Positions 18,028 to 26,461 of a DNA stretch of 54,573 nucleotides are shown piece after piece. The first letter of the stretch is position 1; each line of letters starts with the position of its first letter. The position numbers were made by a program, and so were the translations under genes. Where the stretch lies: contig DATNPK010000095.1 in the NCBI GenBank assembly GCA_036703275.1, forward strand, positions 1-54,573, written 5' to 3'. The notes beneath the pieces are model-generated. The model was given only the letters and a program-made list of their open reading frames with translations. It made no database searches and had not been told where the DNA came from. This stretch comes from Coleofasciculaceae cyanobacterium (GTDB taxonomy: Bacteria; Cyanobacteriota; Cyanobacteriia; Cyanobacteriales; Xenococcaceae).

Positions 18028-18756
18028 ATGCTGAAACAATTGCTCTGTGTTTTTCTTGAATCTCGTTGTCTATTTTGCGATCGCGCAGCGGAGGCGGAGC
18101 CTCATCGCATAGCTTACCCGGAGGGTAATCGCGCAACTGCTAATACTCTTTGCCAGTATTGCTCAAAGAAACTAGCTAGTCATCAGTTAACCAAAAGCGA
18201 TCGCTTTAACCTACAGCGCGATCTATCCATATTTGCTTGGGGTAAATATGATGGACAATTAAAAAGAGCGATCGCTCTGATGAAATACGATCGTCAGCCA
18301 GAAATAGGTACTGTATTAGGTAGACTATTAGGACAAGCTTGGCTAGATAGTAGTTTAACTAAATCTCTACAAAAAGTAACCGTTGTTCCCATTCCCTTAC
18401 ATCATAAAAAGCTTAAGGAGCGTGGTTTTAATCAAGCAGAAGTAATTGCTAAAGGTTTTTGTCAGGTAACACGATACACTCTCAATTCTCAAGCTTTGAT
18501 TCGTGTCAAAGAAACTAAGGCGATGTTTGATATAACAAATTTAGAGGAAAGAGCAAAAAACTTACAGGGTGCATTTCATATTGGTAATAAGTTGCCCAAA
18601 AATCCTGTTTTGTTAGTGGATGATATTTACACTACGGGAACTACTGTTAAGGAATCAATTAAAGTACTGCAAAAACAAACTCAGGTTTTTGGTGTGGCTG
18701 TGGCAGCTAAGGCGGGGATAGATAAGCAATCAAGAGCGATCGCATCTATACGCTAG
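18028..18756 (+). CDS. ComF family phosphoribosyltransferase-like protein
   Basis: ComF/GntX-type protein of 242 residues. An N-terminal zinc finger (CLFC ... CQYC) is followed by a phosphoribosyltransferase domain with the PRPP-loop signature VLLVDDIYTTGTT near the C-terminus and the motif LKERGFNQAEVIAK. In other bacteria ComF takes part in DNA uptake. The spacing between the two CxxC pairs is unusually long, because a dispersed repeat (18077-18134) is translated as RAAEAEPHRIAYPEGNRA. The finger may still form, since both pairs remain in frame. It follows the CpeZ-like gene by 30 bases. Confidence 0.9.
   Translation: MLKQLLCVFLESRCLFCDRAAEAEPHRIAYPEGNRATANTLCQYCSKKLASHQLTKSDRFNLQRDLSIFAWGKYDGQLKRAIALMKYDRQPEIGTVLGRLLGQAWLDSSLTKSLQKVTVVPIPLHHKKLKERGFNQAEVIAKGFCQVTRYTLNSQALIRVKETKAMFDITNLEERAKNLQGAFHIGNKLPKNPVLLVDDIYTTGTTVKESIKVLQKQTQVFGVAVAAKAGIDKQSRAIASIR
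18077..18134. repeat. Dispersed repeat inserted in comF
   Basis: A GC-rich block beginning GCGATCGCGCAGCGGAGGCG and ending GGAGGGTAATCGCGC, with internal inverted GAGGC/GCCTC. It separates the two CxxC halves of the ComF zinc finger without breaking the frame. Confidence 0.65.
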
Positions 18757-18792
18757 TCATTCCCAGTAACAACCAGACGATCTTTGAGAAAA

Positions 18793-18834
18793 GTAGCAAA
18801 TAGCAAATAGCAAATAGCAAGTAGCAAGTAGCAA
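18793..18834. repeat. Heptamer tandem repeat, six units
   Basis: Six back-to-back 7-mers: GTAGCAA, ATAGCAA three times, then GTAGCAA twice. This is a short tandemly repeated sequence of the kind common in cyanobacterial genomes. It lies between the converging ends of comF and cobL. Confidence 0.85.
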
Positions 18835-18854
18835 AATTAAGAATAAGCAATAAA

Positions 18855-20105
18855 CTAGTTGAAAGCAGTAATAATTGTCACTGGATTTAAAGGAGTAAAG
18901 CGGGTTAAATGGCTAATTGGTGTAGAACGAGATATTTGTAGCTGTAATAATCGGTATTGCCAAGAATTATTGCTCAACCAATTAATAGCTTGATATTGAT
19001 ATTCAATAGTAGCAAAAGCCATAACTATTATTCCTCTTTTTGCTAGTTTTTGGCGAGAAACATTTAAAATATCCACAATATTTCCTCCACTACCGCCAAT
19101 AAAAATACGATCGCAATTTGGCAAATCTAATAATACTTCTGGTGCTTTACCGTTGATGCTATTTACGTTGTCGACTTTAAATCTTTGACTGTTTTGAGTA
19201 ATTAGAGTCGAGCCCATAGCAGTTTTCTCTACTGCATATACCTGAGAACTAGGACATAGACGAGCTATTTCTATAGATACTGAACCTGTACCCGCACCAA
19301 TATCCCATACTGTTTGCTTTGGCTGTAGGGCTAATTCTCCTAAAATAGCTAAACGCACTTCTTTTTTAGTGATTAAACTAGGGCGATCGCTAAAGCTTAA
19401 AAAACTACTATCAGCTAATCCGATTAAGGGCAACTTATCTAGTTCTAATTCATCTGGCTGTGTCTCACGCAATAGAACTAAAACGTTTAAATTGGCAAAA
19501 TACTCTTGGTCAAAATTGCTTAATTGAATTACTTCCTGCGGCCAAAAATGACTTACTTTTTCGTTTACGTCACCTAAATTTTCGCAGATATGAAAACTGT
19601 AATTAATTGGTAAATCTAAAGCTAAATAAAGTCGAGCGATCGCCCCAGGATGATTATTACTATCAGTCAATACGGCAATCTTATTTGCTCCTTGTTTAAT
19701 CAGCTTAATCAATCCATCGGTACTGCGTCCATGAACGCTAATTAATTGAGCATCTTGCCAAGGAACTTTGAGACGACTAAAGGCTAATTGTATGGAACTA
19801 AAGTGAGGTAAAAATTGAATTTGTTTAGCATCGAAGTTGGCTAATAATAATCTGCCTAAGCCAAAAAAAAGCGGATCGCCACTAGCTAAAATAACTACAG
19901 AATGAGCGGTCAACTCTAGTTGCGCGATCGCCTCTATTCCTGTCTGAAGATTAGTTAAATATATTTTCTCTGCTGGATGATGTGAAAAATACCGAAGATG
20001 GCGTTTACTTCCTACCAAAATAGTTGCTTGTTGCACCGTTTCTTTAGCGACTGGAGTTAATCCATTTTCACCATCTAAACCAATACCAACTACGGCAATT
20101 CCCAC
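18855..20105 (-). CDS. cobL: Precorrin-6Y C5,15-methyltransferase, CbiE-CbiT fusion
   Basis: Fused enzyme of cobalamin synthesis that methylates precorrin-6Y at C5 and C15 and decarboxylates the C12 side chain, using SAM. The 416 residues match CobL. The N-terminal CbiE half is a tetrapyrrole methylase (AVVGIGLDGENGLTPVAKET, VILASGDPLFFGLGRLL). The C-terminal CbiT half has a class I SAM motif (VWDIGAGTGSVSIEIARL) and IFIGGSGGNIVDIL. No other cobalamin gene or cobalamin riboswitch is seen nearby. Heptamer-type repeats flank the gene on both sides. Confidence 0.93.
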   Translation of the reverse strand: MGIAVVGIGLDGENGLTPVAKETVQQATILVGSKRHLRYFSHHPAEKIYLTNLQTGIEAIAQLELTAHSVVILASGDPLFFGLGRLLLANFDAKQIQFLPHFSSIQLAFSRLKVPWQDAQLISVHGRSTDGLIKLIKQGANKIAVLTDSNNHPGAIARLYLALDLPINYSFHICENLGDVNEKVSHFWPQEVIQLSNFDQEYFANLNVLVLLRETQPDELELDKLPLIGLADSSFLSFSDRPSLITKKEVRLAILGELALQPKQTVWDIGAGTGSVSIEIARLCPSSQVYAVEKTAMGSTLITQNSQRFKVDNVNSINGKAPEVLLDLPNCDRIFIGGSGGNIVDILNVSRQKLAKRGIIVMAFATIEYQYQAINWLSNNSWQYRLLQLQISRSTPISHLTRFTPLNPVTIITAFN

Positions 20106-20113
20106 TAAAATTC

Positions 20114-20141
20114 TTACTTTTTGCTACTTACTTTTTGCTAC
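20114..20141. repeat. Tandem 14-mer related to the downstream heptamers
   Basis: Two exact copies of TTACTTTTTGCTAC, just upstream of the cobL start. On the other strand each copy contains GTAGCAA, the unit of the repeat found beyond the other end of cobL, so the two repeats are in opposite orientation around the gene. Confidence 0.75.
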
Positions 20142-20165
20142 TTATTACGTATTTATCTGACTCTA

Positions 20166-20510
20166 TTAATTAGAATTAGATTTGTGATTAAATAAGCGAT
20201 AACCAACGTATAAAATAAAAGCAATAACAGCAACGCTTAGTATACTGCTAACCACGTGTAGCACCGCACCCACGATTGAAAAACCTAGCCAGACTCCTCC
20301 AATAGCTACCCCAGCTTTCCCTATTTTGGGCAAACTGTTGAACCAAGCTTTGCTGGTATCGATCCAACCTTGTACTTGGGGAGAAGGATTAATTTCTACC
20401 TGGGGAAAACCCGATTTAGTTGCATCCTGAGAATCAGAGGGAGTTTTCTGATTAATGTCTGCTTCCATTTCGTCTAGCTTGCTTTGTAAATCACGTTCTG
20501 AAAAACTCAT
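20166..20510 (-). CDS. Small membrane protein, hypothetical
   Basis: Unrecognised 114-residue protein. The first 60 residues are polar and acidic with a short helical start (ERDLQSKLDEMEADINQK). Two hydrophobic segments follow (GKAGVAIGGVWLGFSIVGAVL and SSILSVAVIAFILYVGYRLF), so it is probably a two-helix membrane protein with a short basic tail. It is 60 bases upstream of cobL on the same strand. The layout vaguely resembles thylakoid curvature or CAAD-domain proteins, but I cannot support that assignment. Confidence 0.65.
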   Translation of the reverse strand: MSFSERDLQSKLDEMEADINQKTPSDSQDATKSGFPQVEINPSPQVQGWIDTSKAWFNSLPKIGKAGVAIGGVWLGFSIVGAVLHVVSSILSVAVIAFILYVGYRLFNHKSNSN

Positions 20511-20696
20511 GACTGTTTAACTCTCGCTGAGGAATAATTGCCCTTATTATTTAGAGTAGCAAACAAACATAGTTAGAGACTGTAGAAATTTCTCTACAAC
20601 CTTGTAAAGATACTACCAATATATGTCTGCTCAACTTATAGTAAGGTCACATATTAAATGTTAATACTAGTTACGGTTAAAATTACGGTGTGAATA

Positions 20697-21362
20697 ATGT
20701 TAAAAGCGATCTTGTTTGATTTGGACGGTACATTGGCGGATACAGACTCAATTCATTTTGCTGTTTGGCAAGATATTTTGGTTCGGTTCGATCTTGACAT
20801 CGATCGCGCTTTTTATCGACAACGAATCTCTGGTAGAACCAACTCTAAAATTATTAAAGATATTCTTCCTCAACTATCTTTAGAAGAAGCTTGGAAACTG
20901 GCAACAGAAAAAGAAGAAACCTATCGGCGGATTGCTAATTCTTTGCTACCTACTCCTGGCTTGGATAGATTGGTTAACTTAATCGAAACAGCCTCAATTA
21001 AAAAAGCTGTGGTGACTAATGCACCAGAAGATAATGCTGTATATATGCTCAAGATATTACGCTTAACAGGTACATTTCCCACGGTGATTATGGCCAAAGA
21101 TGCACCTCCAGGAAAACCCGATCCTGCACCTTATCAATTGGCTTTAAGTCGTTTAGGAGTAAAAAGCCAAGATGCGATCGCTTTTGAAGATTCTGCTGCG
21201 GGTATTCGTTCAGCCGTTGGTGCAGGTATTTATACAATTGGCATTACTTCTAGCCATCTTGTAACAGATTTGCTCGATGCAGGTGCAAGTATGGCAGTTA
21301 AAGATTTTAATGACAAGCAACTTTGGAAATTGTTGAGCAGTAAAACTAAAGCAGTTAACTAG
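20697..21362 (+). CDS. HAD superfamily hydrolase, beta-phosphoglucomutase-like
   Basis: A 221-residue phosphatase or phosphomutase of HAD subfamily IA. Motif I is FDLDGTLADTD with the nucleophile Asp, motif II lies in VVTNAPEDN, the Lys in KPDPAPYQLAL, and motif IV in AFEDSAAGIRSAVGAG. A helical cap domain sits between motifs I and II. The substrate is probably a small sugar phosphate, such as a phosphoglycolate- or phosphoglucomutase-type substrate, but the cap gives no sure answer. It is divergent from the small membrane protein gene. Confidence 0.9.
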   Translation: MLKAILFDLDGTLADTDSIHFAVWQDILVRFDLDIDRAFYRQRISGRTNSKIIKDILPQLSLEEAWKLATEKEETYRRIANSLLPTPGLDRLVNLIETASIKKAVVTNAPEDNAVYMLKILRLTGTFPTVIMAKDAPPGKPDPAPYQLALSRLGVKSQDAIAFEDSAAGIRSAVGAGIYTIGITSSHLVTDLLDAGASMAVKDFNDKQLWKLLSSKTKAVN

Positions 21363-21638
21363 ATCGAGCATTTATAGCACTCGAAGCAAAGGTTAAGACA
21401 CGTCGATCAAAAGCTAAAAGTGAGACAGTTGCGTCCCTGAACGGGCGACGCAGCATTGCCTTGCTTTGCGCAGCTAATAGCTCGTTTTATAACTAACGTC
21501 CTAATCTATAGTTCACTTGCTATAACTTGAAGATGAGTCGCCTTTTAAACTTTGCCACCCCTTGCACACAAGCTTTTTAACTGAATTCAACTTAATAGTA
21601 TTTTTGTATTATAATAACGATTCACTTTCGGAGTCGAA

Positions 21639-21679
21639 GGTCAGGATCCCCGCCGTAAAACGACGGGGCTTGCCTGACC
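21639..21679. mobile_element. Possible IS200/IS605 (TnpB-type) end hairpin remnant
   Basis: GGTCAGG opens and CCTGACC closes a nested hairpin whose inner stem is CCCCGCCG / CGACGGGG around TAAAA. Ends of TnpB-carrying IS200/IS605-type elements in cyanobacteria often carry a hairpin of this form. No tnpA or tnpB sequence is next to it, so this would be a solo end or decayed copy. It could also be an unrelated terminator; there is no T-run. Confidence 0.4.
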
Positions 21680-21856
21680 GTTGGTCAATTAACAACCTTT
21701 TCAAGACAATCTTTTATTTTGCTTTTAAATTAATATCCGCTACTATTATTCGCTTAAATTAAGCTATTAAAATAATGTACTGTGTTGATAGAACATAATC
21801 TCGCCATTCAAGATCTTTAGTTTTATAGTAGGTCAATGTTAGTCAGGGATAATACT

Positions 21857-21871
21857 TTGACCGTTGGTCAA
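21857..21871. promoter_or_regulatory. Perfect palindrome, possible operator
   Basis: TTGACCGTTGGTCAA is a perfect 6-3-6 palindrome, and its 13-base core also occurs at 21675-21687. Such dyads resemble TetR-family operators. It lies about 110 bases upstream of the GGDEF-EAL start. No TetR-type gene is in the window. Confidence 0.45.
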
Positions 21872-21981
21872 GCTTTTCATAATGAAAATGCACGTCAAGA
21901 GAAAAATTAGATTATTTAGATCGAGAAAACCAGATTAAAAGCGAGAATCACACGTTAATAAACATCTTTATTGTTTAGTTT

Positions 21982-23658
21982 ATGAATCTCGATAGCTTGA
22001 AATTTTATACCTTAATCTCTCGCTTAACGTTTCCTAAAACCTATCCAGGCAAAATCATGTTGGTGGCTTTTATTGGTACTCATATACCTTTAATCGTGCT
22101 GATAATTTATGCTGCTGCTTCTTCGGCATCTTCTGCAAAAGAAATCGCTTTTGCGCTATCAATCACTTTATTTGCCACCTTGATTAGTACAGCAGCAACT
22201 TTATATGCTTTACATCATCTGCTTTCCCCAATAATACTTACCTCTAAAGTTTTACGTCAATATCTCCAGCTAAGAAAACGAACTGACTTACCGACGAATT
22301 TTCGGGATGAAGTAGGTACTTTGATGGCAGATACCAATCTAACTTTGCAGCAACTAGACGAAATAATTAAGCACTTAACCGACTACGATAGTTTAACAGG
22401 ACTACCTAACCGCGAACTATTTCAAACTCATATTCAGCAAGCCATATTAGAGTCAGCCAATCAACAATTTGCTCTAATAGTTTTAGATATCGACAGTCTT
22501 AAAGATATTAATAGCGCCTTAGGACGTGTAGTCGGCGATTTATTACTCAAAAAAGTTGCTCAAAGAATAATTAGTTACACAGAATCAGGGGATATATTAG
22601 CGCGCTTTGGCGGTGACGAGTTTGCTATTTTACGCACTAATATTACCAATTTTTCTGATAGCCCAGTTATTTTATCAAACAAGCTACTTAAGAGTTTATC
22701 AGAACCATTCTCTTTATACGGGAGAAAAATTCATTGTGCTGCGAAGATTGGCATCACTATTTATCCTTTTGATGGCACTAACGTTGCTCAATTACTCCAA
22801 AATGCTGATACGGCAATTCATCAGGCAAAACAGCAGAATTTGAATACTTATCAATTCTATTCTCCAGCCATTAATGCTCAACTCAAGCGCATATTAGCAA
22901 TCAAGGAAAACTTACGTTATGCTCTCGAACGTCAAGAATTATCGATTCACTATCAACCCCGCATTAAAGTTGCAACTGGTCGTTTAGTAGCAGTAGAAGC
23001 TTTATTACGCTGGCAAAATCCCGAATTAGGTTTTGTTTCTCCTGCCGAATTTATTCCCATCGCCGAAGAAACCAACTTAATTATACCTATTGGAGAATGG
23101 ATACTACACAATGCCTGTCTACAAAACAAACGGTGGCAACAAGAGGGAATAGCAAGACTGCGAATGTCAGTAAATCTTTCTACCTGTCAATTTAAACAGG
23201 CAAATCTTATTGAAACCATCGATCGCACTTTGCAAGATACAGGCTTAGATGTTGCTTTTCTAGAGTTAGAAATCACTGAGAGTCTTTTAGTCAAAGATCT
23301 TGAAAAAGCGATCGCTCTGTTGACGGAATTAAAAACAAGAGGCATTTCTATTGCCCTAGATGATTTTGGCACAGGCTATTCATCTTTGAGTTATCTGCAA
23401 AAACTCCCGATTAATACTTTAAAAATAGATCGTTCGTTTGTAACTAATATCGCTTCTAACCCCGATGATGCAGCAATATCTAAAGCGATCGTGGCATTAG
23501 CTCAAAGTCTAGAATTAAATATTACCGCAGAAGGAGTAGAAACTAAAGAACAGTTTAATTATCTGCAAAGCCAGGGCTGTCATGAAGTTCAAGGATACTA
23601 TTTTAGTAAACCTCTATCGGCTGAAATGATTAAAGATTTTTTTATTAATTATAGTTAG
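21982..23658 (+). CDS. Membrane-bound GGDEF-EAL protein (c-di-GMP turnover)
   Basis: A 558-residue bifunctional signalling protein. Two membrane helices (about 25-45 and 52-75) are followed by a HAMP-like linker, a GGDEF domain (about 125-290) and an EAL domain (about 305-555). The GGDEF active site RFGGDEF is intact, so c-di-GMP synthesis is possible. The inhibitory RxxD site just before it reads ESGD and seems lost. The EAL domain keeps AVEALLRW, ITESLL, DDFGTGYSS, LKIDRSFV and AEGVET, so phosphodiesterase activity is likely. It has no obvious sensor domain. A pair of palindromes upstream may regulate it. Confidence 0.93.
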   Translation: MNLDSLKFYTLISRLTFPKTYPGKIMLVAFIGTHIPLIVLIIYAAASSASSAKEIAFALSITLFATLISTAATLYALHHLLSPIILTSKVLRQYLQLRKRTDLPTNFRDEVGTLMADTNLTLQQLDEIIKHLTDYDSLTGLPNRELFQTHIQQAILESANQQFALIVLDIDSLKDINSALGRVVGDLLLKKVAQRIISYTESGDILARFGGDEFAILRTNITNFSDSPVILSNKLLKSLSEPFSLYGRKIHCAAKIGITIYPFDGTNVAQLLQNADTAIHQAKQQNLNTYQFYSPAINAQLKRILAIKENLRYALERQELSIHYQPRIKVATGRLVAVEALLRWQNPELGFVSPAEFIPIAEETNLIIPIGEWILHNACLQNKRWQQEGIARLRMSVNLSTCQFKQANLIETIDRTLQDTGLDVAFLELEITESLLVKDLEKAIALLTELKTRGISIALDDFGTGYSSLSYLQKLPINTLKIDRSFVTNIASNPDDAAISKAIVALAQSLELNITAEGVETKEQFNYLQSQGCHEVQGYYFSKPLSAEMIKDFFINYS

Positions 23659-23755
23659 AAAAATGTTAATGAAATGGAGTTAGAGTTGTTCATCGACTTG
23701 CCATGTTTTGCCTTAAAAATTAAAGATCTTATTTACTTCCTCGAATATTAAAAAT

Positions 23756-24562
23756 TTAGTTATTGGTAATAATATCTAATCCTGCAAAATCAAACAATTC
23801 TGGATCTGCCAAATGAGAGGGGGAAACGTTTTGCAAACTATGAAACAGACTATTGATTCTTCCTGGCGACTCTCTTTCCCAGGTTTGTAGCATTTGTTTA
23901 ATCTGGACTCGCTGTAGGTTTTCCTGGCTACCACATAGATTACAGGGAATGATCGGAAAGTCTTTTACTTTAGCGTATTTCTCAATTTCCGCTTCAGCAC
24001 AATAAGCCAGAGGTCGAATTACAATATTTTTTCCATCATCACTCAATAACTTAGGTGGCATGGCTTTGAGTTTTCCGCCATAGAACATATTCAGAAATAA
24101 CGTCTCCACAATATCATCACGGTGATGTCCTAAAGCAATTTTATTAATTCTTGATTCGGCTGCAACCCGATAGAGAATACCCCGACGCAAACGAGAACAT
24201 AAACCACACATAGTTTTTCCTTCAGGAACTATACTGGTTACGGTGCTGTAGGTATCCTGTTCCACGATGCGATAGGGAACGTTTAATGCCGTCAAATATT
24301 CAGGTAAAACATTCTGGGGGAAGCCTGGTTGTTTTTGATCTAAGTTTACGGCTAATAGCTCAAAGTTTACCGGTGCTTTACGCTGCAAACTCAGCAGCAT
24401 ATCCAGCATGGTAAATGAATCTTTACCTCCAGACAAACATACCATCACGCGATCGCCTTCTTCGATCATCTTATAATCAGCGATCGTTTTACCTACCTGT
24501 CCCCGTAACCGCGCCTGGAGTCTTTTGAAATTATTAGAAGTACGAGTCTTAGTCGCTTCCAT
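23756..24562 (-). CDS. ttcA: tRNA 2-thiocytidine(32) synthetase TtcA
   Basis: An ATP-dependent enzyme that thiolates C32 of certain tRNAs. The PP-loop [11 protein letters not shown] is at the N-terminus of the ATPase domain, CGLC and CNLC are the paired CxxC motifs that hold the iron-sulfur cluster, and [19 protein letters not shown] is a strong TtcA signature. The 268 residues are a little short of the Escherichia coli protein but normal for the family. It is transcribed away from, and convergent with, the GGDEF-EAL gene. Confidence 0.92.
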   Translation of the reverse strand: MEATKTRTSNNFKRLQARLRGQVGKTIADYKMIEEGDRVMVCLSGGKDSFTMLDMLLSLQRKAPVNFELLAVNLDQKQPGFPQNVLPEYLTALNVPYRIVEQDTYSTVTSIVPEGKTMCGLCSRLRRGILYRVAAESRINKIALGHHRDDIVETLFLNMFYGGKLKAMPPKLLSDDGKNIVIRPLAYCAEAEIEKYAKVKDFPIIPCNLCGSQENLQRVQIKQMLQTWERESPGRINSLFHSLQNVSPSHLADPELFDFAGLDIITNN

Positions 24563-24691
24563 ATCTAAATTTAATATTTTTTAATATTGATTAATTTGGT
24601 ATCAACGAAGAATTTGATTGATTATAGTATAGTTGCGATCGCACTCCAGAAATAGCCGCTCAAAACCTACTTTTATTTATCAGCAGATTAA

Positions 24692-25147
24692 TTAATCCAA
24701 GTCTTTGAGATTGGGGAGAGTGCTTGCTCGCTCATTCGGAGCTGGAGCTTTATTTTGACTATTAGGTACAGTTTCAAAATCTCCTGTCAAGGCTTCATCT
24801 TTGTTGATGGGTATAGGTTCAAAAGATACTTTCCCCTCCAGCCAGGCTGTAAGAAGATTGGGAAGATTTCTTTTTACCCAAAAAATAGCAGCCATACGAG
24901 CGACGGGTTTAATATAACCCACCAACATCTTCATAATTTTGTTGAGAGGAGGATTGTGCAGTTTATGATTGGCATAGTTAATTGAGCCAACATCAATCAA
25001 ACAATCGACAATTAACTTTAAGGTTACTTCTTCTCGTTCTACTAGTTGCTGTAACAGTAAGGTGACATCACGCATTCGCTCTTGCTTTTTTATTTCCTCA
25101 GCAGAGATAGGTTTAACTTTAAGTGATTCTTCTGAATAGGTCAGCAT
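24692..25147 (-). CDS. Conserved hypothetical protein
   Basis: Unrecognised 151-residue protein. The first two thirds are helical, with LLLQQLVEREEVTLKLIVDC and a moderately hydrophobic stretch (MLVGYIKPVARMAAIFWVK) that could be amphipathic or membrane-associated. The last 45 residues are polar, rich in Pro, Asn and Glu, and probably disordered. No cysteine or catalytic motif stands out. It is upstream of ttcA on the same strand, 129 bases away, so cotranscription is possible. Its compact single-domain look suggests a cyanobacterial lineage-specific protein. Confidence 0.65.
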   Translation of the reverse strand: MLTYSEESLKVKPISAEEIKKQERMRDVTLLLQQLVEREEVTLKLIVDCLIDVGSINYANHKLHNPPLNKIMKMLVGYIKPVARMAAIFWVKRNLPNLLTAWLEGKVSFEPIPINKDEALTGDFETVPNSQNKAPAPNERASTLPNLKDLD

Positions 25148-25270
25148 TTAAAATATTTAAAATTTAGATTTAAAGATATTCCTGTTTTTATCTTATGGCT
25201 CTTTTTTCTGAAGCACTATAACCAATGAGACATAAATTATAAGTAAACTTATAATTTACCAGAAATTTAA

Positions 25271-25840
25271 TTACTGCATTAAAAAACTCATCGGTATCTT
25301 GATATATTTATTAGTCTCTTCAATAAACTGACTTAGATTCTGACGTGCCTTAGCCAGTATCTTGCCGTTAACGTATACCTGCTGAGTAGGATAGTTTTCT
25401 AATAACTCAATTAGAGAAATTACATTGTCATTACTTGCAGAAGTTATTAAAGCACCTCTTAAAGCTTGAACATTAGCTCTTTCAGATTTTGAGCCAAGCA
25501 CGTTGCCAGTTTGCGACAAGACATATTCTCCTGGTGCGGTATTAAGTAAATCGTAAACCAGCCTGGTATTAGCAGGAAACTCTTGCATCAAAATCCAGCG
25601 CATCATCAAAGGATTTTGATTACTAAAATTTAAGAGAAAGTCTAAAGATGAAGATACTTCTCCAGTCTCAGCGAAATTTTGTAGCTCTTCGAGGGAAACC
25701 GATTGTGTTGCTCCACCATAGGTAAAGATAATCTCTTCTGAAGCAACGGCTTGATTAGGACTGAGGAAAATAGCCATACTTGCGATCAACATAGCAATTC
25801 CATTTTCTCGAAACCACTTACCTATTTGGATTTCTCGCAT
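25271..25840 (-). CDS. DUF1400-like secreted protein
   Basis: A 189-residue protein with a signal peptide (IAMLIASMAIFLSPNQAVA) followed by EEIIFTYGGATQSVSLEELQNFAETGEVSS. That opening matches the N-terminal DUF1400 region that precedes alpha/beta-hydrolase domains in cyanobacterial proteins. Here the hydrolase part is absent, so it is a free-standing DUF1400 protein. The rest is helical (LLNFSNQNPLMMRWILMQ, RGALITSASNDNVISLIELL). Periplasmic location is predicted; function is unknown. Confidence 0.8.
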   Translation of the reverse strand: MREIQIGKWFRENGIAMLIASMAIFLSPNQAVASEEIIFTYGGATQSVSLEELQNFAETGEVSSSLDFLLNFSNQNPLMMRWILMQEFPANTRLVYDLLNTAPGEYVLSQTGNVLGSKSERANVQALRGALITSASNDNVISLIELLENYPTQQVYVNGKILAKARQNLSQFIEETNKYIKIPMSFLMQ

Positions 25841-25994
25841 TGTATTATTCCCCTCAATATAAAGTTTTATTTATATATTAGAATACGAACCTTCTACTCC
25901 AATTATGCGCTGGTTAATCGTTGAGCGACTAATATTTATTGATTAATTATTCAACTTAAAGTATACTAGTACTAGTTGAATCAAAGAGTTATTC

Positions 25995-26258
25995 ATGAAC
26001 AAGCACTATATTCTTGACCTAGATCCTCAGGCCAAATCAGACTGGGATCGTTGTGTCTTAAGAAATCCTCTTACGGGAGAAAGACCCGATCTAAGTACAG
26101 TAGTCGCCGAAGCGGTAAACCACCAAGCAGGTTCATATTTGAGCAAAGTCAGCTTACAGGTAGAAGTTTTAGAACAAAGCAATTCACGCCCGAATAAGAC
26201 AGTTGAATTATCAACAGGAAAAAAATCGCTGATTCCTGAGAAAAGACTAGCTAGTTAG
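25995..26258 (+). CDS. Small hypothetical protein
   Basis: Unrecognised 87-residue basic protein starting MNKHYILDLDPQAKSDWDRC. It is soluble, without a signal peptide or membrane segment. The upstream region has no strong ribosome binding site (AAAGAGTTATTC). The first 60 residues look structured and the last 25 (Ser, Lys, Thr-rich) disordered. It is divergent from the DUF1400 gene and convergent with the asparaginase. Its codon usage looks like its neighbours, which favours a real gene, but support is modest. Confidence 0.55.
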   Translation: MNKHYILDLDPQAKSDWDRCVLRNPLTGERPDLSTVVAEAVNHQAGSYLSKVSLQVEVLEQSNSRPNKTVELSTGKKSLIPEKRLAS

Positions 26259-26461
26259 TCATCGCCAACTTTAATCACAGCTTTGCTGGTGGGAACCAAA
26301 GAAAATTCACTATATTGACTGTCTAGGTTGAATTTTACAGTTATAGATGGGCGAGCAAGTGGATTTATAGACTGCTGTCACAGCTACAGGCTCAATAAAT
26401 CCATGCTTGGGTTGAAAATTTCAACATTGTTATAAATGCGCCCAAAATAGTCTCAGTCGCA

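Larger units (their letters stand above)
21363..21981. other. Long intergenic region with repeat, hairpin and palindromes
   Basis: About 620 bases without a credible gene. A GC-rich repeat piece occupies roughly 21424-21475 (GCGTCCCTGAACGGGCGACGC). A strong hairpin lies at 21639-21680, and two copies of a TGACC-GTT-GGTCA palindrome at 21675 and 21857. The end of the region is AT-rich and should hold the promoter of the GGDEF-EAL gene. Confidence 0.6.
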
